In this document: in pieces, positions 20,677 to 29,295 of the stretch
Position numbering within the stretch: the first letter of the stretch is position 1
How the letters are laid out: the number at the start of each line of letters is the position of its first letter
Assembly (NCBI RefSeq): GCF_000245755.1
Contig: NZ_JH601088.1
Location: forward strand, 1,299,192 to 1,358,596
Reading direction: 5' to 3'
Length of the DNA: 59,405 nt
From: Helcococcus kunzii ATCC 51366
GTDB lineage: Bacteria > Bacillota > Clostridia > Tissierellales > Peptoniphilaceae
The notes under the pieces: model-generated
Told to the model about the DNA's origin: nothing
Seen by the model: only the letters and a program-made list of their open reading frames with translations
Database searches by the model: none
Program-made: the position numbers and the translations under genes

Positions 20677-20838
20677 TTAATTATTTATTTTATTTTTAAT
20701 TTCAATTTCATTTTTACATCTTGTGCATTTTATATAAACCTTTTCTATCTTTGAGTTTTTGTCAATCATTGCTAATCTTTTCCCACAATGTGGACAGGTA
20801 ACCCATTTTCTAGAAAAAGGCATTTGCAAATTCTTCAT
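20677..20838 (-). CDS. Com-like zinc-finger protein (53 residues)
   Basis: The ATG at 20838 is preceded by AGGAGGAAATTG and overlaps the end of the Gp15-like gene. The product has two cysteine pairs, CPHC and KCTRC, 23 residues apart, the pattern of the small Com zinc-finger family named from phage Mu. Com proteins activate translation of a linked modification gene, but no such gene is adjacent here, so a role in tail assembly or regulation is open. Confidence 0.7.
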   Translation of the reverse strand: MKNLQMPFSRKWVTCPHCGKRLAMIDKNSKIEKVYIKCTRCKNEIEIKNKINN

Positions 20839-21370
20839 CAATTTCCTCCTGTGTTCTCTTATCAGGAAGCTTATATATTTCTTTCATTTCATTATAATAT
20901 TTCTTTTGTTCTTTACTCATTTTAGAATCTATCTTAATTAATCTAAATCCTAATATTTTTTTAAATTGAGTATTTTCATCTAAACTTTCAAACATTCCCT
21001 TAAATTGCCACCAATGAAGATTTTTTACAGTATTTAAGTCAACTCTATATTGTTGTAAAAATGCTGCATGAATATATCCCCAATCTTCCACAAAATCATA
21101 AGCTTGTTTTTTCCTTATAACATCATCTTCTTCATTTATTCTAGGCAATTCCTTACCACATCTATAGAATTTTAATATTTCATTTATTAATAAATGTGGC
21201 TCATCTATTTTAGGTAATAATTTAAAATAATTTTCAAGTATTTTAATTAATCGTTCTTCTTCACTAATACTACTATCATATATTAATTTTTCAAACTCTA
21301 TTCCTGCTCTAAAGTCCCAATTTATTGGAATTTCAGTGTTGTTGTATATTATATATTTTGGATAGTTCAT
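20810..21370 (-). CDS. Gp15-like tail assembly protein
   Basis: This 186-residue acidic, helical protein begins MNYPKYIIYNNTEIPINWDFRAG, typical of the bacteriophage Gp15 family found between the tail chaperone and the tape measure. With the gene before it, it occupies the position of the G/GT chaperone pair. No convincing slippery sequence joins them; they are separated by six bases. Confidence 0.75.
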   Translation of the reverse strand: MNYPKYIIYNNTEIPINWDFRAGIEFEKLIYDSSISEEERLIKILENYFKLLPKIDEPHLLINEILKFYRCGKELPRINEEDDVIRKKQAYDFVEDWGYIHAAFLQQYRVDLNTVKNLHWWQFKGMFESLDENTQFKKILGFRLIKIDSKMSKEQKKYYNEMKEIYKLPDKRTQEEIDEEFANAFF

Positions 21371-21376
21371 ATATAA

Positions 21377-21790
21377 CTATTTCTTTCTATTATTTGCTCT
21401 TCGCTGTGCTCTTCTTTGTTGTCTATTTAATTTAATAACATTATCATCAGCTTTTTTTTCATCTTCACTATTTTTCATATTAATTCCAAATTTTCCACCA
21501 TAGTTTTCTATTGCTTTTATAGTTAAAAATAATATATCTAATAAGGTTGCTCTTGTAGTTTCTTTATTTCCATAAATACTATCAATAGTACCTTCCCCAT
21601 AAATTAATTCCAAACCATCTTCTAAAGCTTCTATAACTTCAGTCTCATTATTTGAATCTAAATTATCAGCAATTTCTTTTAAACTTGCCATTTGTTCTAG
21701 TTTCTCATTATTCAAATCAAAGCCATAAATTTTCCCATTAATCTCAACTTCTATATCTTTTTTATCAAAATTTAATTCTAATTTTAACAT
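21377..21790 (-). CDS. Probable tail assembly chaperone
   Basis: This 137-residue protein lies between the tail tube and Gp15 genes, the normal place for the tail chaperone. The N-terminus (MLKLELNFDKKDIEVEINGKIYGFDL) and acidic helical middle fit. The C-terminus is strongly basic (RQQRRAQRRANNRKK). It has a good ribosome site (AGGAGATTAGA). Confidence 0.65.
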   Translation of the reverse strand: MLKLELNFDKKDIEVEINGKIYGFDLNNEKLEQMASLKEIADNLDSNNETEVIEALEDGLELIYGEGTIDSIYGNKETTRATLLDILFLTIKAIENYGGKFGINMKNSEDEKKADDNVIKLNRQQRRAQRRANNRKK

Positions 21791-21817
21791 TCTAATCTCC
21801 TATTAATTAAAATAAAA

Positions 21818-21838
21818 AGAGGACTATTTCAGCCCTCT
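21818..21838 (-). terminator. Terminator after the tail tube gene
   Basis: On the minus strand AGAGGGCT and AGTCCTCT pair around GAAAT and are followed by TTTTTATTTT. A terminator here would raise tail tube expression relative to the chaperone genes. Confidence 0.75.
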
Positions 21839-21842
21839 CTTA

Positions 21843-22367
21843 TTACAATTCTTTTGTTCCGATAGTAACAACTTCTGATTTATCATGTTGTGGTGCAGTT
21901 ACTTTTACTTTCTTTATCGCTGTTTTTGCTTTAAATGCTCCACTATATTTATATGATTCTGTTCCATCGCCTTCACCATCCGGAATTACAGTATAGGTTC
22001 TTTGAATACCATCATATTCTTTTGGCATTTCACTTTCTGCTGTTAACATTGAAGAATAATCGACTGTAAGAATTTCAACATTTGCATCATCTCCTACAAG
22101 TTCATCATCAAATATTTTTGCAATTTTCTTGTGCGGTTCATCATTTGTATATTGATCAAATTCAAACTCAATACCTTCAGACATACCTACACTATCTGTT
22201 GTTTCAAAATATTCATCTACATATTGTCTTGAATATTCAAGAGCTTCTTTTGATTTATTTAAGCTAGTAAAACCCCTCATTCTAGTCCAAACTGGTACTT
22301 CTTGAGTACCAGTGTTCATATAACTTACTTTTCTAGCTCTTACTACTAATTTTCTTTGTTTTGCCAT
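21843..22367 (-). CDS. Major tail (tube) protein
   Basis: The 174-residue protein is beta-rich, with no membrane segment. It sits after the head-tail joining genes and is followed immediately by a terminator, as highly expressed tube genes often are. Sequence pattern (MAKQRKLVVRARKVSYMNTG, WTRMRGFTSLNKSKEALEYSRQYVDE) fits the phage tail tube family of PBSX-like siphoviruses. Confidence 0.8.
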   Translation of the reverse strand: MAKQRKLVVRARKVSYMNTGTQEVPVWTRMRGFTSLNKSKEALEYSRQYVDEYFETTDSVGMSEGIEFEFDQYTNDEPHKKIAKIFDDELVGDDANVEILTVDYSSMLTAESEMPKEYDGIQRTYTVIPDGEGDGTESYKYSGAFKAKTAIKKVKVTAPQHDKSEVVTIGTKEL

Positions 22368-22368
22368 T

Positions 22369-22785
22369 TTAATCCTCCATATAAATAAATCTTAATTGAA
22401 TGACATATTGCCCTATAGCTTCATCATTATCAAACAAATACCCACTTGTCAATACTTCTATTTCTTGTGGATATTGATATTGTTCATCTAATTCTGGAAC
22501 TATACCTTTTTCATTATTTTCTTTTATCCATCTTTCAAGTTTATTATAAAACTCCAAATTAGAAGTGTTATCTACTTCAGATGAAGAATAGTATTCATGA
22601 GATTTGAAACTAAAATTCAAGCCTTTTATACAACTACCATCTGTATATCTTTTTATAGGTGCACCTGAAGGGTCTACATTAATTGAATAGTTAACAGCTC
22701 CATCGGTTAAATAATCTATTCCTAACTTTGCATTTTCTTCTAAAAATGGACATTTTAAAAAATATTCTCTTATCTTATTAATCAT
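22369..22785 (-). CDS. Tail terminator/minor capsid-type head-tail joining protein
   Basis: This 138-residue protein is the last of the four small joining proteins between capsid and tail tube genes. Its order, size and C-terminal beta segment (GQYVIQLRFIYMED) fit the tail-completion role. Overlap of 4 bases with the preceding gene implies coupling. Confidence 0.65.
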   Translation of the reverse strand: MINKIREYFLKCPFLEENAKLGIDYLTDGAVNYSINVDPSGAPIKRYTDGSCIKGLNFSFKSHEYYSSSEVDNTSNLEFYNKLERWIKENNEKGIVPELDEQYQYPQEIEVLTSGYLFDNDEAIGQYVIQLRFIYMED

Positions 22786-23165
22786 TTTCTTGGTTTACCC
22801 CCTGCAATCTTTGCAGCACCGCTTAAAATTTCTTCTAAATGATTAGCTTTCATTCTTTCAAACCACATTTTCCCTCTTCTTCCACCTTTCGCCATACCTT
22901 CTTGTCCTCGACCTGCATTTTCATAGTATTGTCTACGAGCATATGGAGTTCTATATATAACTTCACCAGACCCTATTTGAGTGTTAATAGTACCACTTCT
23001 TATAAGTGTCCTAGTTAACTTAGGAACATATGGCTCAGATTTCCTTAATACTTCACTATCTATAAATTTTTGAACATTTCCACCTGTATTTAGACCTCTT
23101 GCACTTGCAAGTTTTACTGCTGCTTTTATTTGAAACGCTCTTAAATATACAATAGGTTTACTCAC
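22782..23165 (-). CDS. Minor capsid / HK97 gp10-like joining protein
   Basis: The preferred start is GTG at 23165 (127 residues, starting MSKPIVYLRAF), which overlaps the upstream stop and has GAGGTTGGG before it. An upstream TTG would add four residues. The sequence (LRKSEPYVPKLTRTLIRSG, VIYRTPYARRQYYENAG) is typical of the minor capsid 2/gp10 family of head-tail connectors. Confidence 0.75.
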   Translation of the reverse strand: MSKPIVYLRAFQIKAAVKLASARGLNTGGNVQKFIDSEVLRKSEPYVPKLTRTLIRSGTINTQIGSGEVIYRTPYARRQYYENAGRGQEGMAKGGRRGKMWFERMKANHLEEILSGAAKIAGGKPRK

Positions 23166-23556
23166 ACCCAACCTCAAAGTGCCATAAATCTTTTATTAAT
23201 GAATCGTTTCTGTTGTTAACAGTTTTTATTTTCACAGCAGTTTTATATTGTTTTTCAAGTTCACTTGATGAAGTTATTTCATCTTCAATTAACCCTTTTA
23301 CAATATAATCTCCAGGTTTTATTGTAAACCCTTTACCATTAAATTGTATTGGGTCTATATAAACAAGATCTTCAATAGATAAATATGGAATAAATACTTT
23401 AACAGAATCAGCATTTGACATTCCAGATTTGATTATATTGATACCTTTTGTTTCTTCCCAATGAACATTTAGTATTTGAGTTTTTTTCCACTTATCTAAT
23501 CTTGTAATTTTATCTAAGTATTTGTTATAAATCGTAATATTAGATTCCGTAATCAT
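23158..23556 (-). CDS. Head-tail connector protein (minor capsid 1/DUF6751-like)
   Basis: The ATG at 23556 (132 residues, starting MITESNITIYNK) follows GAGGAGTTGA. The ATG 36 bases upstream lacks a ribosome site. Beta-rich sequence with WHFEVGCE at its end and its position as second connector fit the head-closure role. Confidence 0.65.
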   Translation of the reverse strand: MITESNITIYNKYLDKITRLDKWKKTQILNVHWEETKGINIIKSGMSNADSVKVFIPYLSIEDLVYIDPIQFNGKGFTIKPGDYIVKGLIEDEITSSSELEKQYKTAVKIKTVNNRNDSLIKDLWHFEVGCE

Positions 23557-23950
23557 GACATTCAACTCCTCTATACATAAGATTTTGTTCATTCATCAGA
23601 TAAGTAGACACAACTTCATACACTCTATCATCAATAGTTTTATCTTTGTTTTTAGAGGTAGTTATTTCGTCTCCATATTTGAATGATACCGAATGGGAAC
23701 CTATAGTTTCCGAAGCTATTCTACGACTTGCAGAGCTTTTATTCGATAATTCAATATAATACTCATCTAAAGTATCAATTACTTCACATACAGCAAATTT
23801 AACTGTATCTGGGATTGTTTCTAAATATTTTATTCTTCCAAAAGTAAAATAATCGACTTTTGATTGAGCTTGTATATTTAATTTATTGAACTTTTGCTCT
23901 GTTACTGTTCCACCATATTCACCTGAATAAAATGAATAATCTATATACAT
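23540..23950 (-). CDS. Head-tail adaptor (gp6-like connector)
   Basis: This 136-residue helical protein is the first joining gene after the capsid, starting MYIDYSFYSGEYGG. The YxxxEYGGxxxxxxxFxxLxxxAxxxID pattern is common to gp6-like adaptors that bind the portal. It overlaps the next gene by 17 bases. Confidence 0.75.
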   Translation of the reverse strand: MYIDYSFYSGEYGGTVTEQKFNKLNIQAQSKVDYFTFGRIKYLETIPDTVKFAVCEVIDTLDEYYIELSNKSSASRRIASETIGSHSVSFKYGDEITTSKNKDKTIDDRVYEVVSTYLMNEQNLMYRGVECHDYGI

Positions 23951-23960
23951 TTATTACCTC

Positions 23961-24227
23961 CTATTCTTGAGGAAGTAATTTCATTAATTCCTCTTTTTTA
24001 GCTTTTGGATTATATTCTATTTTATTTTTATCTAGTATTTCTTTTATTTCATGTACGGTTAGTCCTTTATCTTCTTTTGGACTTAACTTAATTAGTCTAA
24101 CTTCTTTTCCGCACCCTGCGGCAACAATTTTTTTTGCTAATTCTTCCGTAACTTCAACAACTTGACCTTGTTTACCGTCTTCTTTATAATCTTTGAAAAT
24201 TACATCTTGATTTAATTGTATATACAT
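23961..24227 (-). CDS. Small head-region protein with HeH/SAP-type C-terminal motif
   Basis: The protein has 88 residues. The C-terminal 35 residues (VHEIKEILDKNKIEYNPKAKKEELMKLL) form a helix-extended-helix motif like those of HeH/LEM or SAP domains. The N-terminus resembles small phage proteins located right after the capsid gene. It may decorate the head or bind DNA; this is not established. Confidence 0.65.
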   Translation of the reverse strand: MYIQLNQDVIFKDYKEDGKQGQVVEVTEELAKKIVAAGCGKEVRLIKLSPKEDKGLTVHEIKEILDKNKIEYNPKAKKEELMKLLPQE

Positions 24228-24251
24228 AATTTATCCTTTCTTATAAAAACA

Positions 24252-24270
24252 GGAGGGATAATATCCCTCC
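24252..24270 (-). terminator. Terminator after the major capsid gene
   Basis: GGAGGGAT-aat-ATCCCTCC is a perfect 8-bp stem followed on the minus strand by TGTTTTTAT, seven bases after the capsid stop codon. Confidence 0.8.
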
Positions 24271-24277
24271 CTTAGTT

Positions 24278-25144
24278 TTATAATTCAGCTTTAGTTATTG
24301 TCACCTTAAATATTCCATCTAATTTTTCAGCTAACCAAAGCATTGAAGAAACAGCCAATGTTTGATAAGTGAATGAAATATTATCTTGGAAGTGTTTAAC
24401 ACCCAAGAAACCTTTAACGCCTGTAATTAAGTCAAATGCATTTGCAACATCTGATCCAGCTACAGGAACATAATACATTACCATATTTTCAGCTACTGTA
24501 GTTATTACAGTTGATTTATCTACTGAATTTGATATAAATACTACATCATACCCCAAAAAGTTTTCTAAATAGGTCATTCCAAATTCTTTTTGCATATTAA
24601 CTTGAGCTTGTCCTAAGTAATCAGCAACATCAAGCGGATTTACAAACGCTACTGAAACAAACTCTTGGTCTTCATAAGCTATTTCAAGTTGTGCCCAACC
24701 CTGTGCTAAGGCTCCTTTAAGACCTACACCTGTTGCAGTACCAGTACCAGTCTTCATATTAGTAAATAAATTATTTCTCAAGTTCTTGTTCAACTCGTTA
24801 AGTAATTTATCATCTGTCATTGATACAGCTTTTTTGAATCCGTAACGTTGGATATGTTCACCTGGTACAGATTTTCTTCTTTTATCCCACTCTAATTCAT
24901 ATGTTTTATCTGGTTCAAATTTTACTTTAGATAAAGGAATTACTTCACCTTCAGCAACCTTACCTCCAGCTAAAGTAACTGAAGATTTATAAGTCTTAAC
25001 AGTTGCTCCCATTGGCATAGGTATAACTCTCATTACTGATAGCATTTTTTCTAAGCCTGTTATCTTTTCCTCGAATCTATATGCAAAATCAATATCTTTT
25101 GCCGCTAAATAATCTGTTTTTGATTGTAAATTTTCTTCTGCCAT
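24278..25144 (-). CDS. Major capsid protein (HK97 fold)
   Basis: This 288-residue protein follows a GP20-type scaffold and ends at a strong terminator. Blocks typical of this capsid family include YRFEEKITGLEKMLSVMRVIPMP near the start, AEGEVIPLSKVKFE, and the C-terminal VKGFLGVKHFQDNISFTYQTLA. It assembles the icosahedral shell. Confidence 0.9.
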   Translation of the reverse strand: MAEENLQSKTDYLAAKDIDFAYRFEEKITGLEKMLSVMRVIPMPMGATVKTYKSSVTLAGGKVAEGEVIPLSKVKFEPDKTYELEWDKRRKSVPGEHIQRYGFKKAVSMTDDKLLNELNKNLRNNLFTNMKTGTGTATGVGLKGALAQGWAQLEIAYEDQEFVSVAFVNPLDVADYLGQAQVNMQKEFGMTYLENFLGYDVVFISNSVDKSTVITTVAENMVMYYVPVAGSDVANAFDLITGVKGFLGVKHFQDNISFTYQTLAVSSMLWLAEKLDGIFKVTITKAEL

Positions 25145-25158
25145 ATTTTATTTCTCCT

Positions 25159-25767
25159 TTAATTATTAAATAATTCTTTATTTTCAATTATAGCTTTCGT
25201 TCTCTCTTCAGAATCTTGAATTGACATAATTTCTGAAACTGTAAGATTACTAGTTGTATTATTTCCAGGTTTAACAAACCTTGGTGGAGTTGTATTGTCA
25301 TTTCCTTTATACATATAGTCTTCAGACTCTTTATGAGCATTAATTATGTCTTCAAGTCCTATCCACTTACCTTCTTTAAATTCAGCTTTTGACAAATCTA
25401 AAACTGCAGCAACAGCTTTAGGATTTTTTGCTCCAGCAAGCATTAACTCTTCTCTTAAAGCATATTCTTTAATTGAGTTATCATATTTATCTTGCCATTC
25501 TGCATTATCCTTTTCATATTCTGCAGCTTTTTGTCTTAAAGTCTTTAAATCATTCTCAGTATTTTGAAAATCTTTAATTGTTTCATTAGCAGTATTTAAT
25601 TGAGATTGTAAATTATTTACTTCTTCAACTTTATTATCAAATTTTTGTTTGTCCACATACTGCCCTTGACTAAGGTCTGCTAGCTTTATACCATTGTCTT
25701 TAATTAACGAAATAAACTGATCATAACTTAAAGATTTATCACAAAATAATTGTTTTATAGTTTCCAT
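25159..25767 (-). CDS. Capsid scaffold protein (GP20 family)
   Basis: The ATG at 25767 after AAAGGAGTAAAT gives 202 residues starting METIKQLF. An in-frame ATG 42 bases upstream lacks a site. The centre (residues 35-110) is a charged coiled coil, followed by the family segment in which AGAKNPKAVAAVLDLSK is recognisable. It guides procapsid assembly and is lost or cleaved. Confidence 0.85.
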   Translation of the reverse strand: METIKQLFCDKSLSYDQFISLIKDNGIKLADLSQGQYVDKQKFDNKVEEVNNLQSQLNTANETIKDFQNTENDLKTLRQKAAEYEKDNAEWQDKYDNSIKEYALREELMLAGAKNPKAVAAVLDLSKAEFKEGKWIGLEDIINAHKESEDYMYKGNDNTTPPRFVKPGNNTTSNLTVSEIMSIQDSEERTKAIIENKELFNN

Positions 25768-25861
25768 ATTTACTCCTTTAATCACTGATTTTATTAATCG
25801 ACTGTTCACTCAGTCATCTGTGATTGCTAAATTTAAACGCCGATAGCTAGGCAAAATAAAA

Positions 25862-25877
25862 GAGCCTTGAAAGGCTC
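25862..25877 (-). terminator. Second terminator in the capsid leader interval
   Basis: GAGCC-tttcaa-GGCTC on the minus strand followed by TTTTATTTT, about 95 bases before the scaffold start codon. Confidence 0.75.
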
Positions 25878-26070
25878 ATTAGTAAAATTATATTTAGGAC
25901 AGTTTTAAGACTTATCCAGGTCTTTTCATGTCATAAGGTAGCGAAATTCCTTGTATGACTAAGTGCATTTTAACCCTATTGCATGGGAGATTGTTGGATC
26001 ACCTCGCTTTCTATTTTTCTTTAATAGTTCTCACGAAATAACCTCCTTTCCAAATTTTGACATAAAAATA

Positions 26071-26094
26071 CCACCCTAGTTAATTCTAGGATGG
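26071..26094 (-). terminator. Terminator after the zinc-ribbon gene
   Basis: On the minus strand CCATCCTAG and CTAGGGTGG form nine pairs (one GU) around AATTAA, followed by TATTTTTA, directly after the stop at 26096. Confidence 0.8.
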
Positions 26095-26095
26095 C

Positions 26096-26308
26096 TTATT
26101 TAAATGGTAATCCTTTTTCATATAATTCTTTACACTCTCTTAGAGTTAATTTCATTGGTCCTTGTGGACCATCTAATTTCTCTCCATATCCACTATTATG
26201 ATATCCACATTTTTCGCAAATGTCATGTTCTTCTACTAATGTTCCACAAACGGGACAATGTATATATGGGAATCCATCAATTCTTATGACACCTTTCTTA
26301 TTTTCCAT
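26096..26308 (-). CDS. Cys-rich zinc-ribbon protein (CPCC-like), possible immunity partner
   Basis: This 70-residue protein has two cysteine pairs, CPVCG and CEKCG, then GxxxGPQGPMKLTLRECKELYEKGLPF. That resembles the Gly-Gly-x-Asn/Ser-Leu-x-x-A pattern of small CPCC proteins. The gene overlaps the preceding minor head gene by 11 bases and ends at a terminator. Since that head protein carries a toxin-like C-terminal domain, an immunity role is possible, but this is inference. Confidence 0.7.
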   Translation of the reverse strand: MENKKGVIRIDGFPYIHCPVCGTLVEEHDICEKCGYHNSGYGEKLDGPQGPMKLTLRECKELYEKGLPFK

Positions 26309-27902
26309 TTTTTACATCCTTTTCTAATTGCTCTAGATAATAATCATACTGTTTTGTTGGTTTATAAAATGTTTTTATATATCCATTTTGTCCAATAGCA
26401 ATCTCATTTTTAGCTTTATCATAAATTACTGTTCTTCCATCTTTCGTTTCATATCCGAAGATATTTTCACCGTCGATTTTTTTAGATAATAATTTTCTTG
26501 CAGACTTAATATATTCTTCTTTAGTCTTAAAATTAAATTCTTTCCCATGAGATTTAAAATGGCCTTGTAAGGATTTTTCAGTTCTGAATTCTGATTTGTT
26601 CCATTTTTCATTAAATAAATTATGTCTAGCAAGAAGATTAATTCTCTCATTTTTATTATATATATTATACAACTTTTCAGCTAATTTATCTACTTTCTTA
26701 TACGCCCAAGTAGCCTGTACAGCTTTTTTCCTATCAAAATTATACACTAATTGATTGAGAGGTAGTTTTTCTTTACCTGTTACTTCAGAAAATTCATCAT
26801 ACAATTCTCTTTGTCTTTTTAGATATATTGATCTAGCAGTAAACATTTCTTTGTCATCTGTTGCATCTAAACCTACTAGTTCTCTTTTAGTTTGAGATAT
26901 TGACCTTTCTATTTGTCTCATTTTTTGACCCGCTTCATACTCGCTATACTCTTTACCGTTAAACTCATATTTTTTTGATTGATCATTAAATTCATCTAAT
27001 TGTGATTGTGTATAATTTCGAGTACTTATTCCTTCAAAAAAAACAAACCAGTCATGATAACAATTAGCCCCTTGAAATCCTGCAACATCTCCATAACCTA
27101 TATCAATTAAATTTAAATAACCACTTCTACCAGATAGTGAAACAATCTGACCTTGCCAGACAGAATGAGATGGTCTCGCTCCGGCATGTGCTGTAATTTC
27201 CATTAAATCTTCACCCATATCAATAGCATTTTGCAAAGCTATTTTACCAGCCATCTGAGAAATTCCAGTTAATAAATTATTTCTTACTGTTGATTCCAAA
27301 CTTCTAGATACCCCTGACTCATAATTAACAGTTCTAACACCTGATTTCGCCATCTGTTTTACAATTCTTCTAGTAACACTCTGATAATCAAAGGCTCCAC
27401 TCGTCGTTTGAAAAACAGCTGTATTTATAGCTTGTCTATAATAATTATCAACTTGACTAAATTTTCCTTTTTCATCAACAAAACCTATAGTACCACTTAA
27501 ATTTAATATACCTTTTTTCAAATCTTCTTGAGTAGCTCTTATTAAATTTACAACGAATCCATTTCTCTCAAAATCTTGTAATTTTTTTCCAACTGTTGCG
27601 TAATGTTTAAAATCATCTCTATATTTTTCAAATCCATATTTATAAACTATACTATCGACTACACTAGCACTTATTCCTAAAGTATTAGCTATCATCTCTC
27701 TTGCTCTTTTAGAGTCATATCCAATATCTATTAAATCTTGCATTTGCTTTTCAGCAGTTTGTGTATAATTACCTTTACCGTTAATTTCTGAATCTATCCT
27801 TCTAGCTATATCCCATATTAGCATTCTTTCTAACTCGTTAAACTGATAAGATAATTCCTTAGATAAATTTATTAATTCTTTATGATTAAGCATCAGAATC
27901 AT
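26298..27902 (-). CDS. Minor head protein (SPP1 gp7/minor capsid 2 type) with RNase-toxin-like C-terminus
   Basis: The protein has 534 residues. Residues 1-300 are the phage minor capsid/head-morphogenesis domain (AHAGARPSHSVWQGQI is diagnostic). A charged linker follows. Residues 444-516 (QGHFKSHGKEF, GYETKDGRTVIYD, NGYIKTFYKP) match the layout of BECR-fold RNase toxin domains of polymorphic toxins, with an N-terminal histidine and a C-terminal T-F/Y-x-P strand. Such tails are known on SPP1 gp7-like proteins and are thought to enter the host with the DNA. The start may be this ATG or the one 9 bases downstream. It overlaps the portal gene. Confidence 0.85.
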   Translation of the reverse strand: MILMLNHKELINLSKELSYQFNELERMLIWDIARRIDSEINGKGNYTQTAEKQMQDLIDIGYDSKRAREMIANTLGISASVVDSIVYKYGFEKYRDDFKHYATVGKKLQDFERNGFVVNLIRATQEDLKKGILNLSGTIGFVDEKGKFSQVDNYYRQAINTAVFQTTSGAFDYQSVTRRIVKQMAKSGVRTVNYESGVSRSLESTVRNNLLTGISQMAGKIALQNAIDMGEDLMEITAHAGARPSHSVWQGQIVSLSGRSGYLNLIDIGYGDVAGFQGANCYHDWFVFFEGISTRNYTQSQLDEFNDQSKKYEFNGKEYSEYEAGQKMRQIERSISQTKRELVGLDATDDKEMFTARSIYLKRQRELYDEFSEVTGKEKLPLNQLVYNFDRKKAVQATWAYKKVDKLAEKLYNIYNKNERINLLARHNLFNEKWNKSEFRTEKSLQGHFKSHGKEFNFKTKEEYIKSARKLLSKKIDGENIFGYETKDGRTVIYDKAKNEIAIGQNGYIKTFYKPTKQYDYYLEQLEKDVKNGK

Positions 27903-29292
27903 CCACTTCGTAATCTGTTTGAGTATTTTCAGAATTAGGTAACATTTCTTTTGCTTGGCTTTCAGTTACCCCATATCTATACATTAAATAATATTCAGGT
28001 TTAATTAAGCCTGCAGCTAATTCTTGTAACATTAAGTTTGCATCTGTTTTTCTATCAACTATTATGGAATCATCCCATTCGAAAGAGATTTCATAATCAT
28101 CAAATTTCCCTATATTATAGAATTTAGCAAATATACACATTCCATAAACTAATTGTTCTAATGCTATTTGTAATGATTTTTGAATATCTGATATTGTGGT
28201 ATAAGACCTTTGTTTACTTGTTTTTATTTCTTCGGCTGTCTTTTCAACTTCTTGAACATCTGATAATGTTCCATAAGCAAGTCCACAGTTGAACTCTACT
28301 CTTTGCAGTATCTTATTAAGTCCGTTATAATGGCTAGAATCCCTTATTTCCGGGCTATAAACATTATAGAAAGTGTCATCTCCTTGTTTATCAATAGAGT
28401 ACTTTCTAAATAGCCTTTCCTTGCCCTCTGGAAATTTATTATCTTTTATCATTGTTTCAGAAACTTCAAGTGCAACTTCTTTTGCTTTATACTCCCAGTT
28501 AATTCTGTTCCACATCTCTGATGCCTCTTGTATCAAACTTTCAGCTTTAGAATAAACAGATACACCTAAGTTAGAGTCAGGATCTATATTGTTAGCAAAC
28601 GGCATTTTAAAATAGCTAAATAATGGTTTTTCAACATTTTCAATAACTATATTTTCTTCTAACCCTTTCCATTCACCTACACTTGATAACTTTATTTCTC
28701 TACCAAGTGGAGTTTCTCCATAATCTTTAGGCCCTTTCTTATAAGCTCTATTAGTAACATAATAATTGATTCCAGCAAGTTCATGTAGCTCTAATCTGGT
28801 ATAAGTATTATCTCCTTCAATAAACTGTTCAATAAAAATAACTGAAGTCATTTCACCATCTGTAAAACCTACAGGTACAAATCTATCTGCCTTTACAAAT
28901 TCAACCGAAATTTTATTATCATCGAGATAAGGTTTCAACATTAAGCCCCCCATAGCAATAGCATATTCCGTTTGAACTCTCAATTTTTCAACAATTATTT
29001 GATAAAAATCATTTAACTTGTTTTCTGTATTATTAGAAACCGTAATTTCTGATTTCATTTCAATCGTAGTTAATCTAGCTAATTCAGAAGCTATTGCAGC
29101 AGGTAATTCCATTGTTTTATCACCTGATTTAATATACTTAGCTTTATTCAGATAAATATCTTTCCATCTTTGGATTGCTCGTCCCATTTCTGCATTAACC
29201 GGTATTTTAATATTAAGTGCTTTATCAACACTCTCAACAGGAAAAATCATTGTATAAATCCTCCTAAAAAATGATTTTACTTTATCGAACAT
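27886..29292 (-). CDS. Portal protein (SPP1 gp6-like)
   Basis: The protein has 468 residues. Features of SPP1-type portals include FRRIYTMIFP near the start, SELARLTTIEMKSEITVSN, a basic stretch around residue 340 and QDVEKTAEEIKTSKQRSYTTI-type helices. It forms the dodecameric DNA gate at one capsid vertex. It lies between the large terminase and the minor head protein genes. Confidence 0.92.
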   Translation of the reverse strand: MFDKVKSFFRRIYTMIFPVESVDKALNIKIPVNAEMGRAIQRWKDIYLNKAKYIKSGDKTMELPAAIASELARLTTIEMKSEITVSNNTENKLNDFYQIIVEKLRVQTEYAIAMGGLMLKPYLDDNKISVEFVKADRFVPVGFTDGEMTSVIFIEQFIEGDNTYTRLELHELAGINYYVTNRAYKKGPKDYGETPLGREIKLSSVGEWKGLEENIVIENVEKPLFSYFKMPFANNIDPDSNLGVSVYSKAESLIQEASEMWNRINWEYKAKEVALEVSETMIKDNKFPEGKERLFRKYSIDKQGDDTFYNVYSPEIRDSSHYNGLNKILQRVEFNCGLAYGTLSDVQEVEKTAEEIKTSKQRSYTTISDIQKSLQIALEQLVYGMCIFAKFYNIGKFDDYEISFEWDDSIIVDRKTDANLMLQELAAGLIKPEYYLMYRYGVTESQAKEMLPNSENTQTDYEVDDSDA

Positions 29293-29295
29293 GGA

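Larger units (their letters stand above)
25768..26095 (-). ncRNA. Structured non-coding interval inside the late operon
   Basis: No gene fits in these 328 bases. On the minus strand it runs from one terminator (CCATCCTAG/CTAGGGTGG, 26071-26094) to a second (GAGCC-tttcaa-GGCTC followed by TTTTATTTT, 25862-25877). Between them are a strong AAAGGAGG site before a 7-codon frame and an 18-codon frame, and short local hairpins. A third hairpin GACTG/CAGTC precedes the scaffold gene. It could be an independent small RNA, a leader with conditional termination or a packaging-related site. Confidence 0.45.

Noticed and set aside
20810..21790. Programmed frameshift between tail chaperone genes
   Set aside because: No heptameric slippery sequence found near the stop. 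The second gene has its own start six bases after the first.
26020..26060. Group II intron 5' end (GTGAG after the ribosome site)
   Set aside because: No domain V, no reverse transcriptase and no plausible 3' boundary.
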